Shown here: positions 26,160-34,907 of the stretch, one piece after another
How positions within the stretch are numbered: the stretch's first letter is position 1
Layout: each line of letters begins with the position of its first letter
Source of the DNA: Archaeoglobaceae archaeon
GTDB lineage: Archaea > Halobacteriota > Archaeoglobi > Archaeoglobales > Archaeoglobaceae
Direction of reading: 5' to 3'
DNA: 64,000 nucleotides
NCBI GenBank assembly: GCA_025057895.1
Contig: JANXEF010000003.1
Coordinates: forward strand, 21,829 to 85,828
Notes under the pieces: generated by a model
The model's input: only the letters and a program-made list of their open reading frames with translations
Database searches by the model: none
Told to the model about the DNA's origin: nothing
Program-made: the position numbers and the translations under genes

Positions 26160-26984
26160 TTATTGAGGTTTGCTTATCAATTCAATCTTGGATAAAATCT
26201 TTCCATCTCTTGCATGTGGGTTTCTGAAAACTTTGTCTCCATATTTCTCTATCTCTCTGGCTTCATCAGCAAGTATAGCTGCAACTCTCATCATCTCATG
26301 GGCAGAGGCTACAAGCGGAACATATACATTGTAGTCTTTTTCGACAAAACAACCGCGTACATTTATGTCTGCGACTCTTTCAGCGATGAAATATGCCGCC
26401 ATTGCCTTTGCCTTGGCATATGGATTGTTGAACTTACCAGCTTCAACGGCTTTTTCGGCAGTTATAATGAGTTGTGGCAATTCTGGTTTCTTTCCAGCCT
26501 TTATGTCTTCAATAACCTTTCCAATAGCCTCCTGGACTGCTCTAAGTGCTCCAGTTGCAGCAAGGACCTTCAAAACATCTGCATTGAACAGAGTCATCTC
26601 TGTTGGATCTAAAAACTCCCTCCTCGCTCCTATCATCGAATCAGCGTTGACAAATATGTAACCGAATCCTTTCTCTTTCAACTCGTCCTTTGCCTTCTTT
26701 GCTGGAGCATCACTGATAACTATTACTGGCTTCCCTATAAAAGCTTCTCTAGCTGCTTTTGGTCCTGGTAAGGCAGCGTTTGGAGAAGCTATAATGATCA
26801 AATCTGGATCGAATTCTTTTAGTTTCTCAGCTACAACTGCCTCTTCAGGTTGCATTTTTGCTCCACTAGTCACAACTCTAACATCTATATCCTCTCTATC
26901 TGCTCTTTCGTCGAGAAGATATTCAAGAATTACTGCAGTGCCAATAGCACCCATTTTTAAAACACCAATTTTAACTTTCCTCAT
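26160..26984 (-). CDS. mtd: F420-dependent methylene-H4MPT dehydrogenase
   Basis: 274 aa from the ATG at 26984 (MRKVKIGVLKMGAIGT), with GGAG about 12 nt upstream. Mtd interconverts methylene- and methenyl-tetrahydromethanopterin with coenzyme F420. Conserved stretches visible: SGAKMQPEEA, IIASPNAALPGPKAAREA and GYIFVNADSMIGARREFLDP. In Archaeoglobales this serves the reverse or forward C1 branch of the Wood-Ljungdahl pathway; F420 is the hydride carrier. Confidence 0.95.
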   Translation of the reverse strand: MRKVKIGVLKMGAIGTAVILEYLLDERADREDIDVRVVTSGAKMQPEEAVVAEKLKEFDPDLIIIASPNAALPGPKAAREAFIGKPVIVISDAPAKKAKDELKEKGFGYIFVNADSMIGARREFLDPTEMTLFNADVLKVLAATGALRAVQEAIGKVIEDIKAGKKPELPQLIITAEKAVEAGKFNNPYAKAKAMAAYFIAERVADINVRGCFVEKDYNVYVPLVASAHEMMRVAAILADEAREIEKYGDKVFRNPHARDGKILSKIELISKPQ

Positions 26985-27126
26985 GCTTACAAATATCTCC
27001 ACAACTATTTAACTTTTCTCATTTTAAAACGATGGAACTATGAAAGATTGGACTTTAAATCGAGTGAGTCGATTTAGAAAAGTTTAGATTGGAAAGACTT
27101 AAAAACTAAGGAGCCAAGTGCGAAAA

Positions 27127-27133
27127 GAGGTGA
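27127..27133 (+). promoter_or_regulatory. Ribosome binding site deciding the NrfD-like start
   Basis: GAGGTGA lies two bases before the ATG at 27136, favouring it over the in-frame GTG at 27118. Confidence 0.6.
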
Positions 27134-27135
27134 AG

Positions 27136-28353
27136 ATGTTGAGGGCTGTTGAAGTCATATTTGTTTCAATATCTCTTGCCTTAATATTGGTGGGATTCAT
27201 CTGTGTCTACTCGATGCATTTTCCATTACCTATACCAATAAAACTTCCAGTAGAGCCCTACGAACCTGCAGAAAGTATTCCATGGAGACTCCTTGTTGCT
27301 CTCTACGTTTTCTTCGTCGTCTCAACAACAGGTCTTTGTATAGTAGCTTCGCTTGGAGAAGTCTTTGGATTTAAAAAACTTGAGCCGATAGTTAAAGAAG
27401 GACTTCTAATGGCTCTTGTAACGATAATCGTAGGTCTTATGACTATAGGTCTCGAAATTAAACAAGTTATGAGAGGTTATTTCGCCTTGATTGGACACAC
27501 CAATCCAGCTAGTATGATGTACTGGATGATCATGTTCTATATCCTCTACGTAATCTTCCTCCTTATAGAGATGTGGCTCTACTTTAGAGGTGACCTCATC
27601 AAGCAGCGAGAAGAGAGGGGAATAAGAGGTTTTTTTGCAAGAGTTCTCACTATACCAAAGTTAGCAGAAATAAAGGATTTGACAAAAGTAGTCGGTTTTT
27701 TGACTGTTTTTACAGCAATAATTGCTCATAGTAATCTTGGAGCACTTTTTGGAGTTAATTATCTCCCATTTTGGCATGGTCCATTCCTTCCAATTTATTT
27801 TATTCTTTCTGCCATAGTTTCTGGTGCTGCACTGACAATAATTGGCGCATACATCGCTGACCATTTCAAGAGGATCAAAATTGAAGGTGAAAGATATGAA
27901 GCTTTTCAGATGTTGAGGATAATTCTTGGCTTCGCAATCGTAGTTACAATCTTTTTTACAGCTTGGAAGTTTTTAATTAAAGTCTATCCTACTTCCACAT
28001 TGCTCTCGAGAGAGAGCGTAGAGGTCTTTGTATATGGAAACTTTGCATTCAATTTTTGGATATTTGAAGTCTTGATCGGACTTATTATACCATTGACTTT
28101 ACTAGCACTACCTCAAACTGGGAGAAAAGTTGAATTTATTTTTTTGGCATCTCTCTTTACAATAGTTGGGATCTTTTTCCTGAGGATCGATCTTGTAATG
28201 GGTGGACTTGCACTTAAGCTAATCACTGGAATGAACTTTCCATCACCGGTTTATCATCCATTTGAAGTTTTTGGTACGATCGGCTTTTTATCTTTAGCAG
28301 CCTTCCTATACTACATTGGATACAAGTTGCTACCGATGGAGGTGAAAAAATGA
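27136..28353 (+). CDS. NrfD/PsrC-type quinone-binding membrane subunit
   Basis: 405 aa, about ten hydrophobic segments. The pattern of an N-terminal extracytoplasmic loop with Pro-rich PLPIPIKLPVEP, then WRLLVALYVFFVV and a closing YKLLPM fits NrfD-like subunits, which exchange electrons with menaquinone. In the usual complexes an FeS subunit sits on the outer face; the next gene encodes one with a Tat signal. No pterin-containing catalytic subunit is nearby. Confidence 0.85.
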   Translation: MLRAVEVIFVSISLALILVGFICVYSMHFPLPIPIKLPVEPYEPAESIPWRLLVALYVFFVVSTTGLCIVASLGEVFGFKKLEPIVKEGLLMALVTIIVGLMTIGLEIKQVMRGYFALIGHTNPASMMYWMIMFYILYVIFLLIEMWLYFRGDLIKQREERGIRGFFARVLTIPKLAEIKDLTKVVGFLTVFTAIIAHSNLGALFGVNYLPFWHGPFLPIYFILSAIVSGAALTIIGAYIADHFKRIKIEGERYEAFQMLRIILGFAIVVTIFFTAWKFLIKVYPTSTLLSRESVEVFVYGNFAFNFWIFEVLIGLIIPLTLLALPQTGRKVEFIFLASLFTIVGIFFLRIDLVMGGLALKLITGMNFPSPVYHPFEVFGTIGFLSLAAFLYYIGYKLLPMEVKK

Positions 28354-29084
28354 ACAGAAGAGATTTTCTCAAGATGATCGCTGGATTAATCCCAGCTACA
28401 GCAATTTTAAGAGTCCAAAGCTCAGAAAGCTTAGAAAAGAATTATGCGATGGTTGTTGACGTTAGTAAATGCATAGGTTGCGGAAAATGTGTTGTTGCAT
28501 GTAAAATTGAAAACTATGTTCCTATAGATTCCAAATTATCCAGAACTTGGATTGAGGGTTATTCGGTAGATATAGGAACTTCAATTAAAGAAATCAAAGT
28601 TAGGAAAGAAATTCTTAGCACATCTAAAAATCCATTCCTTGAGAAAAGTTGGATTGAAGATATAAAAGGAAAAAAGACTTTTTACGTGCCTAAACTTTGC
28701 AACCATTGTGCAAACGCTCCTTGCATAGAGGTCTGTCCAGTTTATGCAAGATTTCATACAAAAGATGGAGTAGTTCTTGTCGACAAAGATACCTGCATTG
28801 GTTGTAAGTATTGCATAACAGCCTGTCCCTATGGTGCAACGTTCCTGCATCCGAAGGAAAAAGTGACCGACAAATGTACCTTTTGTTATCATCGAATTAA
28901 AAAAGGCGCGACGCCAGTATGTGTTCTTTTATGTCCAACAGAAGCTAGAAACTTCGGAAAATTGGAAGAAGGTAGTAAAGTTCAAGAGATGATAAAGAGG
29001 AACATGACTTTGGTTCTAAAGCCAGAAGAGGGGACTTTTCCAAGAGTATTCTATCTGAACTTAGACATGGTGGTAGATTTATGA
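28350..29084 (+). CDS. Tat-exported four-cluster ferredoxin subunit (NrfC/DmsB type)
   Basis: 244 aa. Starts MNRRDFLKMIAG, a twin-arginine signal, so the protein is folded inside and exported. Four cysteine sets: CIGCGKCVVAC, CNHCANAPCIEVCP, CIGCKYCITACP and CTFC...CVLLCP, the four [4Fe-4S] layout of NrfC/PsrB/DmsB. It should pass electrons between the NrfD-like subunit (four-base overlap) and the tetraheme cytochrome that follows (four-base overlap). Confidence 0.9.
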   Translation: MNRRDFLKMIAGLIPATAILRVQSSESLEKNYAMVVDVSKCIGCGKCVVACKIENYVPIDSKLSRTWIEGYSVDIGTSIKEIKVRKEILSTSKNPFLEKSWIEDIKGKKTFYVPKLCNHCANAPCIEVCPVYARFHTKDGVVLVDKDTCIGCKYCITACPYGATFLHPKEKVTDKCTFCYHRIKKGATPVCVLLCPTEARNFGKLEEGSKVQEMIKRNMTLVLKPEEGTFPRVFYLNLDMVVDL

Positions 29085-29506
29085 AACCCATTATAATTGG
29101 ACTAATCTTAGCCTTTTTTATATATGGTGTCGTTTTTGGATACACCTTCAGCTTTTCGCCAATAGTAAAGCAAAGCAGTGTCGAGAGTTGGATACAAAAA
29201 GAAATGAGCAAGAAACAAATCTACATGCAAAGTGATATTTGCAAACATTGCCATCTCAATGTTTTTAAAAATTTGTCTTCAGGTAATCACTCAACTGTAG
29301 AGTGTGAAAGTTGTCATGGAGCCGGAAATAATCATGTGAAGCTTAGAACCAAAGATAGCATAATCGTCGAGGATACAAGAAGCGCCTGTATGGTTTGCCA
29401 CAAGAAAATTGAGGGTAGAAACATTGCAGTAGTTGGAGAGGACCATGGAAGTGGCGTTCGATGTTCTTATTGCCATGATCCTCACACAGCGAATATTAAA
29501 AGCTAA
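29081..29506 (+). CDS. Membrane-anchored tetraheme c-type cytochrome
   Basis: 141 aa. An N-terminal hydrophobic segment (about 4-25) is a signal or anchor. Four CXXCH motifs: CKHCH (54-58), CESCH (75-79), CMVCH (103-107), CSYCH (128-132). Extra His at 70, 85, 122 and 135 could be the distal ligands of four bis-His hemes. It probably takes electrons from the FeS subunit and delivers them outside the membrane. Its TAA shares a base with the trmJ ATG. Confidence 0.9.
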   Translation: MKPIIIGLILAFFIYGVVFGYTFSFSPIVKQSSVESWIQKEMSKKQIYMQSDICKHCHLNVFKNLSSGNHSTVECESCHGAGNNHVKLRTKDSIIVEDTRSACMVCHKKIEGRNIAVVGEDHGSGVRCSYCHDPHTANIKS

Positions 29507-30216
29507 TGATCCATGTAGTGCTTGTTGAACTAAAGATTCCTGAGAACATTGGTTTCATCGCAAGAGTTCTTAAGAACTTTGGTTATGAGAATCTTTATCT
29601 CTATAGATGTAATGTAGCTGAAGAGAGCTTTAAAACTGCAGCAAATGCGAAAGACTTGCTTAAAAAAGCAAAAATAGTTGAAGATTTGAATTCTTTCCTT
29701 TCTAACTTTAATCTTGTCGTTGGAACAACTGGAATCTCAGGAGGAGATTATAGATTTTTTAGAAAACCAATAATAACTCCTGAAGGACTTAGAGATTTCA
29801 TTGGAGGAGATACTGCAATTCTTTTCGGTAGAGAAGATTTCGGATTGTTGAACGAAGAGATAGAGAAATGCCATGCTCTTGTTAAGATTCCAACCAGCGA
29901 TGCGTATCCAGTGATGAACGTCAGCCATGCAGTTGCGGTCATTCTCTATACTTTGAGAGATTTAAAGAGAGGAGACGAGAAATTGGTAACAGCTGGAGAA
30001 ATTGAGATACTAATTGGAAAAGTAATAGAATTATTTGAATTGATAAATTTTCCAGAGAGGAGAAGAAGAAGAGAGATCATAACTCTAAGACGTGTTCTGG
30101 GTAGAGCAAAGATGAGAGATTACGAGTTCGAGAGTATAATGGGAATTTTCACGAAAACTATAGCCTGGATAAAAAAAATTAAGACCGAAAAAGAGAAATC
30201 TCAGGAGGATAGTTGA
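29506..30216 (+). CDS. trmJ: tRNA 2'-O-methyltransferase TrmJ-like (SPOUT)
   Basis: 236 aa. SPOUT knot motifs: VELKIPENIGFIARVLKNFG (motif 1), AILFGREDFGL (motif 2) and NVSHAVAVILY (motif 3). TrmJ methylates the 2'-OH of residue 32 in tRNA with SAM. A C-terminal basic helix (ERRRRREIITLRR) may bind tRNA. Followed by archease, another RNA-linked gene. It begins within the cytochrome stop but is functionally unrelated. Confidence 0.87.
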   Translation: MIHVVLVELKIPENIGFIARVLKNFGYENLYLYRCNVAEESFKTAANAKDLLKKAKIVEDLNSFLSNFNLVVGTTGISGGDYRFFRKPIITPEGLRDFIGGDTAILFGREDFGLLNEEIEKCHALVKIPTSDAYPVMNVSHAVAVILYTLRDLKRGDEKLVTAGEIEILIGKVIELFELINFPERRRRREIITLRRVLGRAKMRDYEFESIMGIFTKTIAWIKKIKTEKEKSQEDS

Positions 30217-30220
30217 ACTC

Positions 30221-30625
30221 ATGAAATACCGATTCGTTGATCACACAGCAGACATAGCTTTTGAAGTTTATGGTAAAAATCTTGAAGAGTTGTTAGCAAA
30301 TTCAGCCCATGCTTTCTATGAAGCCTTTGTAAGGCTCGAAGAAATCAAAGATGTAGAGATGAAAGTTGTAGAAGTTGAAGCTGAAGATGAAGATCTTTTG
30401 CTTTATCGCTGGCTCAATGAACTCTTGTTTCTTTTTGAAACACAGTTTTTTGCTGGAAAAGAGGTGAAAGTAAAGGTCACAAACATGAAAGCTGTAGGAA
30501 AAATTTTTGGTGGTAGATTTGGACGAAAAGCTGTTAAAATTGAACCCAAAGCGATTACGATGCACAAATTTGGTATAAAAAAAGAAAATGATAAACTTGT
30601 GGCCTTCGTGATAGTTGATATATGA
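30221..30625 (+). CDS. Archease (RtcB ligase activator)
   Basis: 134 aa, the usual size. FVDHTADIAFEVYG at the start and RWLNELLFLFE, then KAITMHKF, are the family's calcium/metal-site strands. Archease speeds guanylylation of the tRNA ligase RtcB. RtcB is not in the window. Confidence 0.92.
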   Translation: MKYRFVDHTADIAFEVYGKNLEELLANSAHAFYEAFVRLEEIKDVEMKVVEVEAEDEDLLLYRWLNELLFLFETQFFAGKEVKVKVTNMKAVGKIFGGRFGRKAVKIEPKAITMHKFGIKKENDKLVAFVIVDI

Positions 30626-31662
30626 GAGAGATTTATTTACCTCTTCATGACGGAAAAGCCCCATACTGGCTTCTCAACAGAATGAAAAAACTTGCAAGCC
30701 AGATAACCAGATTGATAATTATCGAATTTGGTGAAATGGAATTCATAAAAAGAATTTCCAATCCGATTTTTTTTCAGTCTTTTTCCAACATTCTAGGATT
30801 TGACTGGAACTCCAGTGGTGCCACTACTGTGCTCACGGGAGTTCTAAAAGCAGTACTTAATAACTCCGAATTTGAAATAAGAATTGCTGGTGGAAAAGGA
30901 ATCCATGGACTTAAAACTCCAGAAGAGATTAGAAATATGGCAGAAAAACTTGGAATAGATTCAGAAAAAATAGTGAAGTTTAGCAGACTATCTGCAAAAG
31001 CAGATAACTCAGCTTTGATAGATGGATACAACCTTTACCATCATGCTATTTTCTTTACAAAAAAGCATTTCACCGTAGTGCAGCAAGGTATGAATGTTCA
31101 AGAAAAAATGGCAAGAAGATACCACTGGGAGGTCTATGATGAGATTCCAAGATTTGAAGATGTCCATAGCGGTATAATCACAGATAGATTCGAAAAAGAA
31201 GTTATAAACATGCTTTCAAGCAAAAGCAAAGATTCAAAAATGCTCTTTGTTGATATCATGAGAGATGGCACATTCAGAAAAGATTATGAAAAATTGATCT
31301 CGATTTCGAAAAAAGGAAAAGCTTTTTTTGTCCCTAGAAAAATAGATTGGAAAGCAGTTGAAAAAGCTTATGATTTAAAAGTTAGCAGCTTTGAAGATTT
31401 ACTCTTGATCAAGGGTATTGGAAGAGAGACGATAAGAGCTTTTGCCCTAATATCGGATCTAATCTACAACGTGGAATACGACAAACAAGATCCGGCAAAA
31501 TATTGCTTCGCTGTAGGAGGAAAAGATGGAGTCCCATTCCCAGTTCGGAGAGACATCTATGACGAGGTTATCGAATTCATGGAAGAAATCCTGAAACAAT
31601 CCCATCTGAGCGATTTTGAAAAAAATAAAGCTCTTGAAAGACTCAAAGCAAAGAAATATTAA
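30622..31662 (+). CDS. DUF763 family protein
   Basis: 346 aa, full length for DUF763 (COG1415). Opens LPLHDGKAPYWLLNRM and has GGKGIHGLKTPEEI and the region QQGMNVQEKMARRYHW, which I recognise from this family. GIGRETIRAFALISDLIY near 270 resembles a helix-hairpin-helix, so nucleic-acid binding is plausible. No reaction is known. Overlaps archease by four bases. Confidence 0.85.
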   Translation: MREIYLPLHDGKAPYWLLNRMKKLASQITRLIIIEFGEMEFIKRISNPIFFQSFSNILGFDWNSSGATTVLTGVLKAVLNNSEFEIRIAGGKGIHGLKTPEEIRNMAEKLGIDSEKIVKFSRLSAKADNSALIDGYNLYHHAIFFTKKHFTVVQQGMNVQEKMARRYHWEVYDEIPRFEDVHSGIITDRFEKEVINMLSSKSKDSKMLFVDIMRDGTFRKDYEKLISISKKGKAFFVPRKIDWKAVEKAYDLKVSSFEDLLLIKGIGRETIRAFALISDLIYNVEYDKQDPAKYCFAVGGKDGVPFPVRRDIYDEVIEFMEEILKQSHLSDFEKNKALERLKAKKY

Positions 31663-31682
31663 GCATAAAGTGACCTAAAAAC

Positions 31683-32342
31683 ATGAAATTTGTTATCTCT
31701 CTCGGTGGATCGGTCTTCGAAGGAGATGTAGAGAAAATAAAGAAATTCGCTAAAACTCTCGATGATATTTCCGAAATCCATCAACTCTTTATAGTAGTTG
31801 GAGGCGGAAAAATGGCAAGAGAGATTATAGATAAAGCAAGAAAACTGGGTGCAAGTGAAACAATGTGTGATTATCTCGGTATTGCAATCACTAGAATAAA
31901 TGCTATGCTCTTGGCCTTTGCGATGCGAAATTCTGCAAAAAAGATTCCAAAAGATTTCATAGAAGCAGAAGAATTGAGCAGGTCACACAAAGCTGTAATA
32001 ATGGGCGGAACTTTTCCTGGACACACAACCGATGCGACTGCAGTTTTGCTTGCTGAATTCGTAAAAGCAGATCTATTTTTGAATGCAACTTCTATAGATG
32101 GAATTTATTCCGAAGATCCAAAAAAGAATCCAAACGCATTTAAATTTGAAAAGATAAGTCCTAGAGAACTCATTGAACTTGTTGCAAGAGAAGAAGCAAA
32201 GGCAGGTGTAAACGTAGTAATGGACGTGCTTGCTGCAAAAATTCTTGAAAGAAGTAAAATAAAAGCTATTGTTTTCAAAGGAGAACCAGAAAACATACGC
32301 AAAGTTATAGATGGTGAAAAAATAGGAACTGTAATTACCTAA
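31683..32342 (+). CDS. pyrH: UMP kinase (archaeal PyrH)
   Basis: 219 aa amino-acid-kinase fold. SLGGSVF (Gly-rich loop), VVGGGKMARE, GGTFPGHTTDATAVLLAE (UMP-binding) and NATSIDGIYSEDPKKNP are typical of archaeal PyrH. Phosphorylates UMP to UDP. Starts 20 bases after the DUF763 stop. Confidence 0.93.
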   Translation: MKFVISLGGSVFEGDVEKIKKFAKTLDDISEIHQLFIVVGGGKMAREIIDKARKLGASETMCDYLGIAITRINAMLLAFAMRNSAKKIPKDFIEAEELSRSHKAVIMGGTFPGHTTDATAVLLAEFVKADLFLNATSIDGIYSEDPKKNPNAFKFEKISPRELIELVAREEAKAGVNVVMDVLAAKILERSKIKAIVFKGEPENIRKVIDGEKIGTVIT

Positions 32343-32403
32343 AACTTTTAACTTTATTTGAAGTACTCCCATCACTGCTCTGAATACAATTGCAACTTTA
32401 AAC

Positions 32404-32712
32404 TCATTTTCCATCCCTAAGTTGAAATCTTCTGATATTTGAGCAGTTTAGGCAAGTAATGATGATCGAGGATTTGTGAATCCTGACTCTGAAATGATTG
32501 AAACGATAAGGATAAAGGCACCTATTGCAAAAAAGAAGCTTGTATTTTCTCGGTATTCTTACACGGTACTTCATAGAGATCTTTTTTGCAAGCTCTACGT
32601 ATCTCCTTGCGAGATCGTAATCAATTGTTCTATATATCTGAGCTCTTTCTATGAGATAAGAGATTCTCTCGAAAGCTATCTTTTTCTCCCTATCTCTTTC
32701 TCTCTTGAGCAT
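32404..32712 (-). CDS. rnp4: RNase P protein component 4 (Rpr2)
   Basis: 102 aa, rich in Arg/Lys. Helical N-terminus with RYVELAKKISMKYRVRIPRKYK, then a zinc ribbon with CNRC and CLNC. It binds RNase P RNA with Rnp1 and aids 5' trimming of tRNA. Divergent from sepS, starts 47 bp apart, with one A/T box between. Confidence 0.9.
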   Translation of the reverse strand: MLKRERDREKKIAFERISYLIERAQIYRTIDYDLARRYVELAKKISMKYRVRIPRKYKLLFCNRCLYPYRFNHFRVRIHKSSIIITCLNCSNIRRFQLRDGK

Positions 32713-32729
32713 AGAAGAAATACGACAAA

Positions 32730-32740
32730 GATAAATAACT
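32730..32740. promoter_or_regulatory. Shared A/T box between divergent rnp4 and sepS
   Basis: GATAAATAACT is centred 24 bp before the sepS ATG (32759) and 23 bp before the rnp4 ATG (32712). No other TATA candidate is well placed for either gene. Confidence 0.5.
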
Positions 32741-32758
32741 TTCCGATTAAAAGATTAT

Positions 32759-34363
32759 ATGAAATTCGATACGAGAAAGTTCAGAGAGCTTACAGAAAAG
32801 AACTTTGAAAAAGCCTGGCTTAGTGGAAAGGAGATTATATCGAGAAGAGATCCGAATGAGTTTTATCCAAGGCTAGCTTATTCTCATGGAGAAGAACATC
32901 CGCTTTTCAAAACTATTGAGATGTTAAGAAGAGCATACATTTCAATGGGTTTTAAGGAAGTTGTAAACCCATTGATAGTAGAAGATATCCATGTAAAGAA
33001 GCAGTTTGGTAAGGAAGCACTTTCTGTTCTCGATAGATGTTTTTACTTGGCATCTCTCCCAAAACCAAACATTGGAATTTCTGCAGATAGAGTGAAAAGA
33101 ATAAAAGAGATGATAGGAAAAGATTTCGACGAGGAAGAGTTGAGAAAAGTTTTTCACAACTACAAAAAAGGGAGAATCGACGGAGATGACTTAAGCTATG
33201 AAATAGCTAAGATATTTGGTGTCGATGATTTGATCGCTATAAAAATCCTTGACGAAGTTTTTCCAGAATTTCGTGAGTTAAAACCCGAGGCAAGCAAACT
33301 AACTTTGCGCAGTCATATGACTACGGGATGGTTTATAACCTTGAGAGAAGTATCTGATAAACTACCATTACCAATAAAACTCTTTAGCATCGATAGATGT
33401 TTCAGAAAAGAACAAGGAGAAGATGCAACAAGGCTTTATAGTTACTTCTCAGCTAGTTGCGTAGTTGTAGATGAAGAAGTCAGCGTCGACGATGGGAAAG
33501 CTGTAGCAGAAGCTTTGCTAAAGCAATTTGGGTTCGAAAAATTCAGGTTTAAACTCGACGAGAAAAGAAGCAAATACTATATACCATCAACTCAAACAGA
33601 AGTTTATGCTTACTATCCAAAGTTGTTAGGTTCAAAAACTAAGTATAGTGATGGCTGGGTTGAGATTGCAACTTTTGGAGTTTACTCACCAACAGCTCTT
33701 GCTGAATACGATATTGAGTTCCCAGTTATGAATCTTGGACTTGGCGTTGAAAGGCTTGCAATGATTCTTTTTGACTACGATGATATAAGAAAACTCGTCT
33801 ATCCACAACTTCACGGAGAAATTCATCTAAGTGATCTGGAGATTGCAAGGGTAATAAAAGTGAGAGAAGTCCCAAAGACAAAAACCGGTTTTGAGATTGC
33901 GAAGAAAATAACAGAAACTGCAGAGAAGAATGCAAGTGTAGAGAGCCCATGTAGTTTTCTTGCCTTTGATGGAGAACTATTTGGGAAAAGAGTTGAAATA
34001 TTTGTTGAAGAGATTGAAGAGGGGTCAAAACTCTGTGGTCCTGCCTTTGCAAACGAAATAGTTGTCTATCAGGGTAGTGTTTACGGCGTTCCAAAAACAG
34101 AAGAGTTCAAAAAGATTTTAGAAGAGGGTATTAGATGTGAGATTAGATACATTGACTCTTTTGCTCTTCTTGCATCGAAAAGGATAGAAGATATGGCTTT
34201 TAAAGGTGAAAAAAGTGGGATTATAAGAGTTAGAAATGTTGAAGGACTTTCGAGTATAAACTTGCAAATACAAGAAAATGTTCGTAGATACATAGTCTGG
34301 AGAGGGGGAAAAATAGATGTCCGTGGTCCAATGTTTGTTAGAGTTAGAGCTAAACTGGAATGA
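32759..34363 (+). CDS. sepS: O-phosphoserine-tRNA(Cys) ligase SepRS
   Basis: 534 aa class II synthetase, typical SepRS length. HGEEHPLFKTIEMLRRAY, RSHMTTGWFITL (motif 2 region) and FSIDRCFRKEQGEDATRLY identify it; NLGLGVERLAMILF is motif 3. It charges tRNA-Cys with phosphoserine, later converted to Cys-tRNA by SepCysS. Its presence is a marker of methanogens and Archaeoglobales. SepCysS is not in the window. Confidence 0.95.
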   Translation: MKFDTRKFRELTEKNFEKAWLSGKEIISRRDPNEFYPRLAYSHGEEHPLFKTIEMLRRAYISMGFKEVVNPLIVEDIHVKKQFGKEALSVLDRCFYLASLPKPNIGISADRVKRIKEMIGKDFDEEELRKVFHNYKKGRIDGDDLSYEIAKIFGVDDLIAIKILDEVFPEFRELKPEASKLTLRSHMTTGWFITLREVSDKLPLPIKLFSIDRCFRKEQGEDATRLYSYFSASCVVVDEEVSVDDGKAVAEALLKQFGFEKFRFKLDEKRSKYYIPSTQTEVYAYYPKLLGSKTKYSDGWVEIATFGVYSPTALAEYDIEFPVMNLGLGVERLAMILFDYDDIRKLVYPQLHGEIHLSDLEIARVIKVREVPKTKTGFEIAKKITETAEKNASVESPCSFLAFDGELFGKRVEIFVEEIEEGSKLCGPAFANEIVVYQGSVYGVPKTEEFKKILEEGIRCEIRYIDSFALLASKRIEDMAFKGEKSGIIRVRNVEGLSSINLQIQENVRRYIVWRGGKIDVRGPMFVRVRAKLE

Positions 34364-34907
34364 GAAGTCGGAAGTAACCAATCAAAGGAATTCTGAACTT
34401 TGCAACACCAATGATCCACTCTTTTTGAACGGGCAAAATAGATTCCATTTTTCCAGAAATCCTCAAGAGAGCAAGCTGATCAGAGATACGATTTGCGTCC
34501 CCTTGAGTTATATAACCGGAGATTTGTGCAACGTTCTCTGAATAAACGAATTCTCCCCTAGAAAGTATTGGAATCTTTTCTCCTTCCTCAACAAAGGCAA
34601 TAGCTCTATGGATTATCGGTTTACCATTTCCATTTGGATAGTAAACGATCACATCTCCATAATCACCAAAACTCTTATAACCATTATTTCTTCCTTCAGC
34701 CCAAGTGATGAGTCCAACTCTGCTCGGATGCATCAAAATAACAACATCTCCAGGCATGAGATTTGGTTGCATACTTCCTGATTCCACAGCAACCATGAAA
34801 GGCCAGCAACCTGTGATTGCAATGCCAGCCCCAACTACCAAGACGACGATTGCTACCGTGGAGACCAAATCCTTTATGAACTTGAAAGCATTAGACTTGT
34901 TCAGCAT
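34350..34907 (-). CDS. Signal peptidase I, archaeal/ER type
   Basis: 185 aa from the ATG at 34907. Hydrophobic anchor at about 13-35, then AVESGSMQPNLMPGDVVIL with the catalytic Ser, and HRAI with the His that replaces the bacterial Lys. C-terminal hydrophobic stretch as second anchor. Cleaves secretory signal peptides. Its ATG and the DP1 ATG overlap head to head in one CATG; an upstream in-frame ATG at 34985 would lie within DP1 and is less likely. Convergent with sepS, 14-base overlap. Confidence 0.88.
   Translation of the reverse strand: MLNKSNAFKFIKDLVSTVAIVVLVVGAGIAITGCWPFMVAVESGSMQPNLMPGDVVILMHPSRVGLITWAEGRNNGYKSFGDYGDVIVYYPNGNGKPIIHRAIAFVEEGEKIPILSRGEFVYSENVAQISGYITQGDANRISDQLALLRISGKMESILPVQKEWIIGVAKFRIPLIGYFRLLIPV

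Noticed and set aside
34705..34905. In-frame N-terminal extension of DP1
   Set aside because: It is antisense to the signal peptidase catalytic region and unlike known DP1 N-termini.
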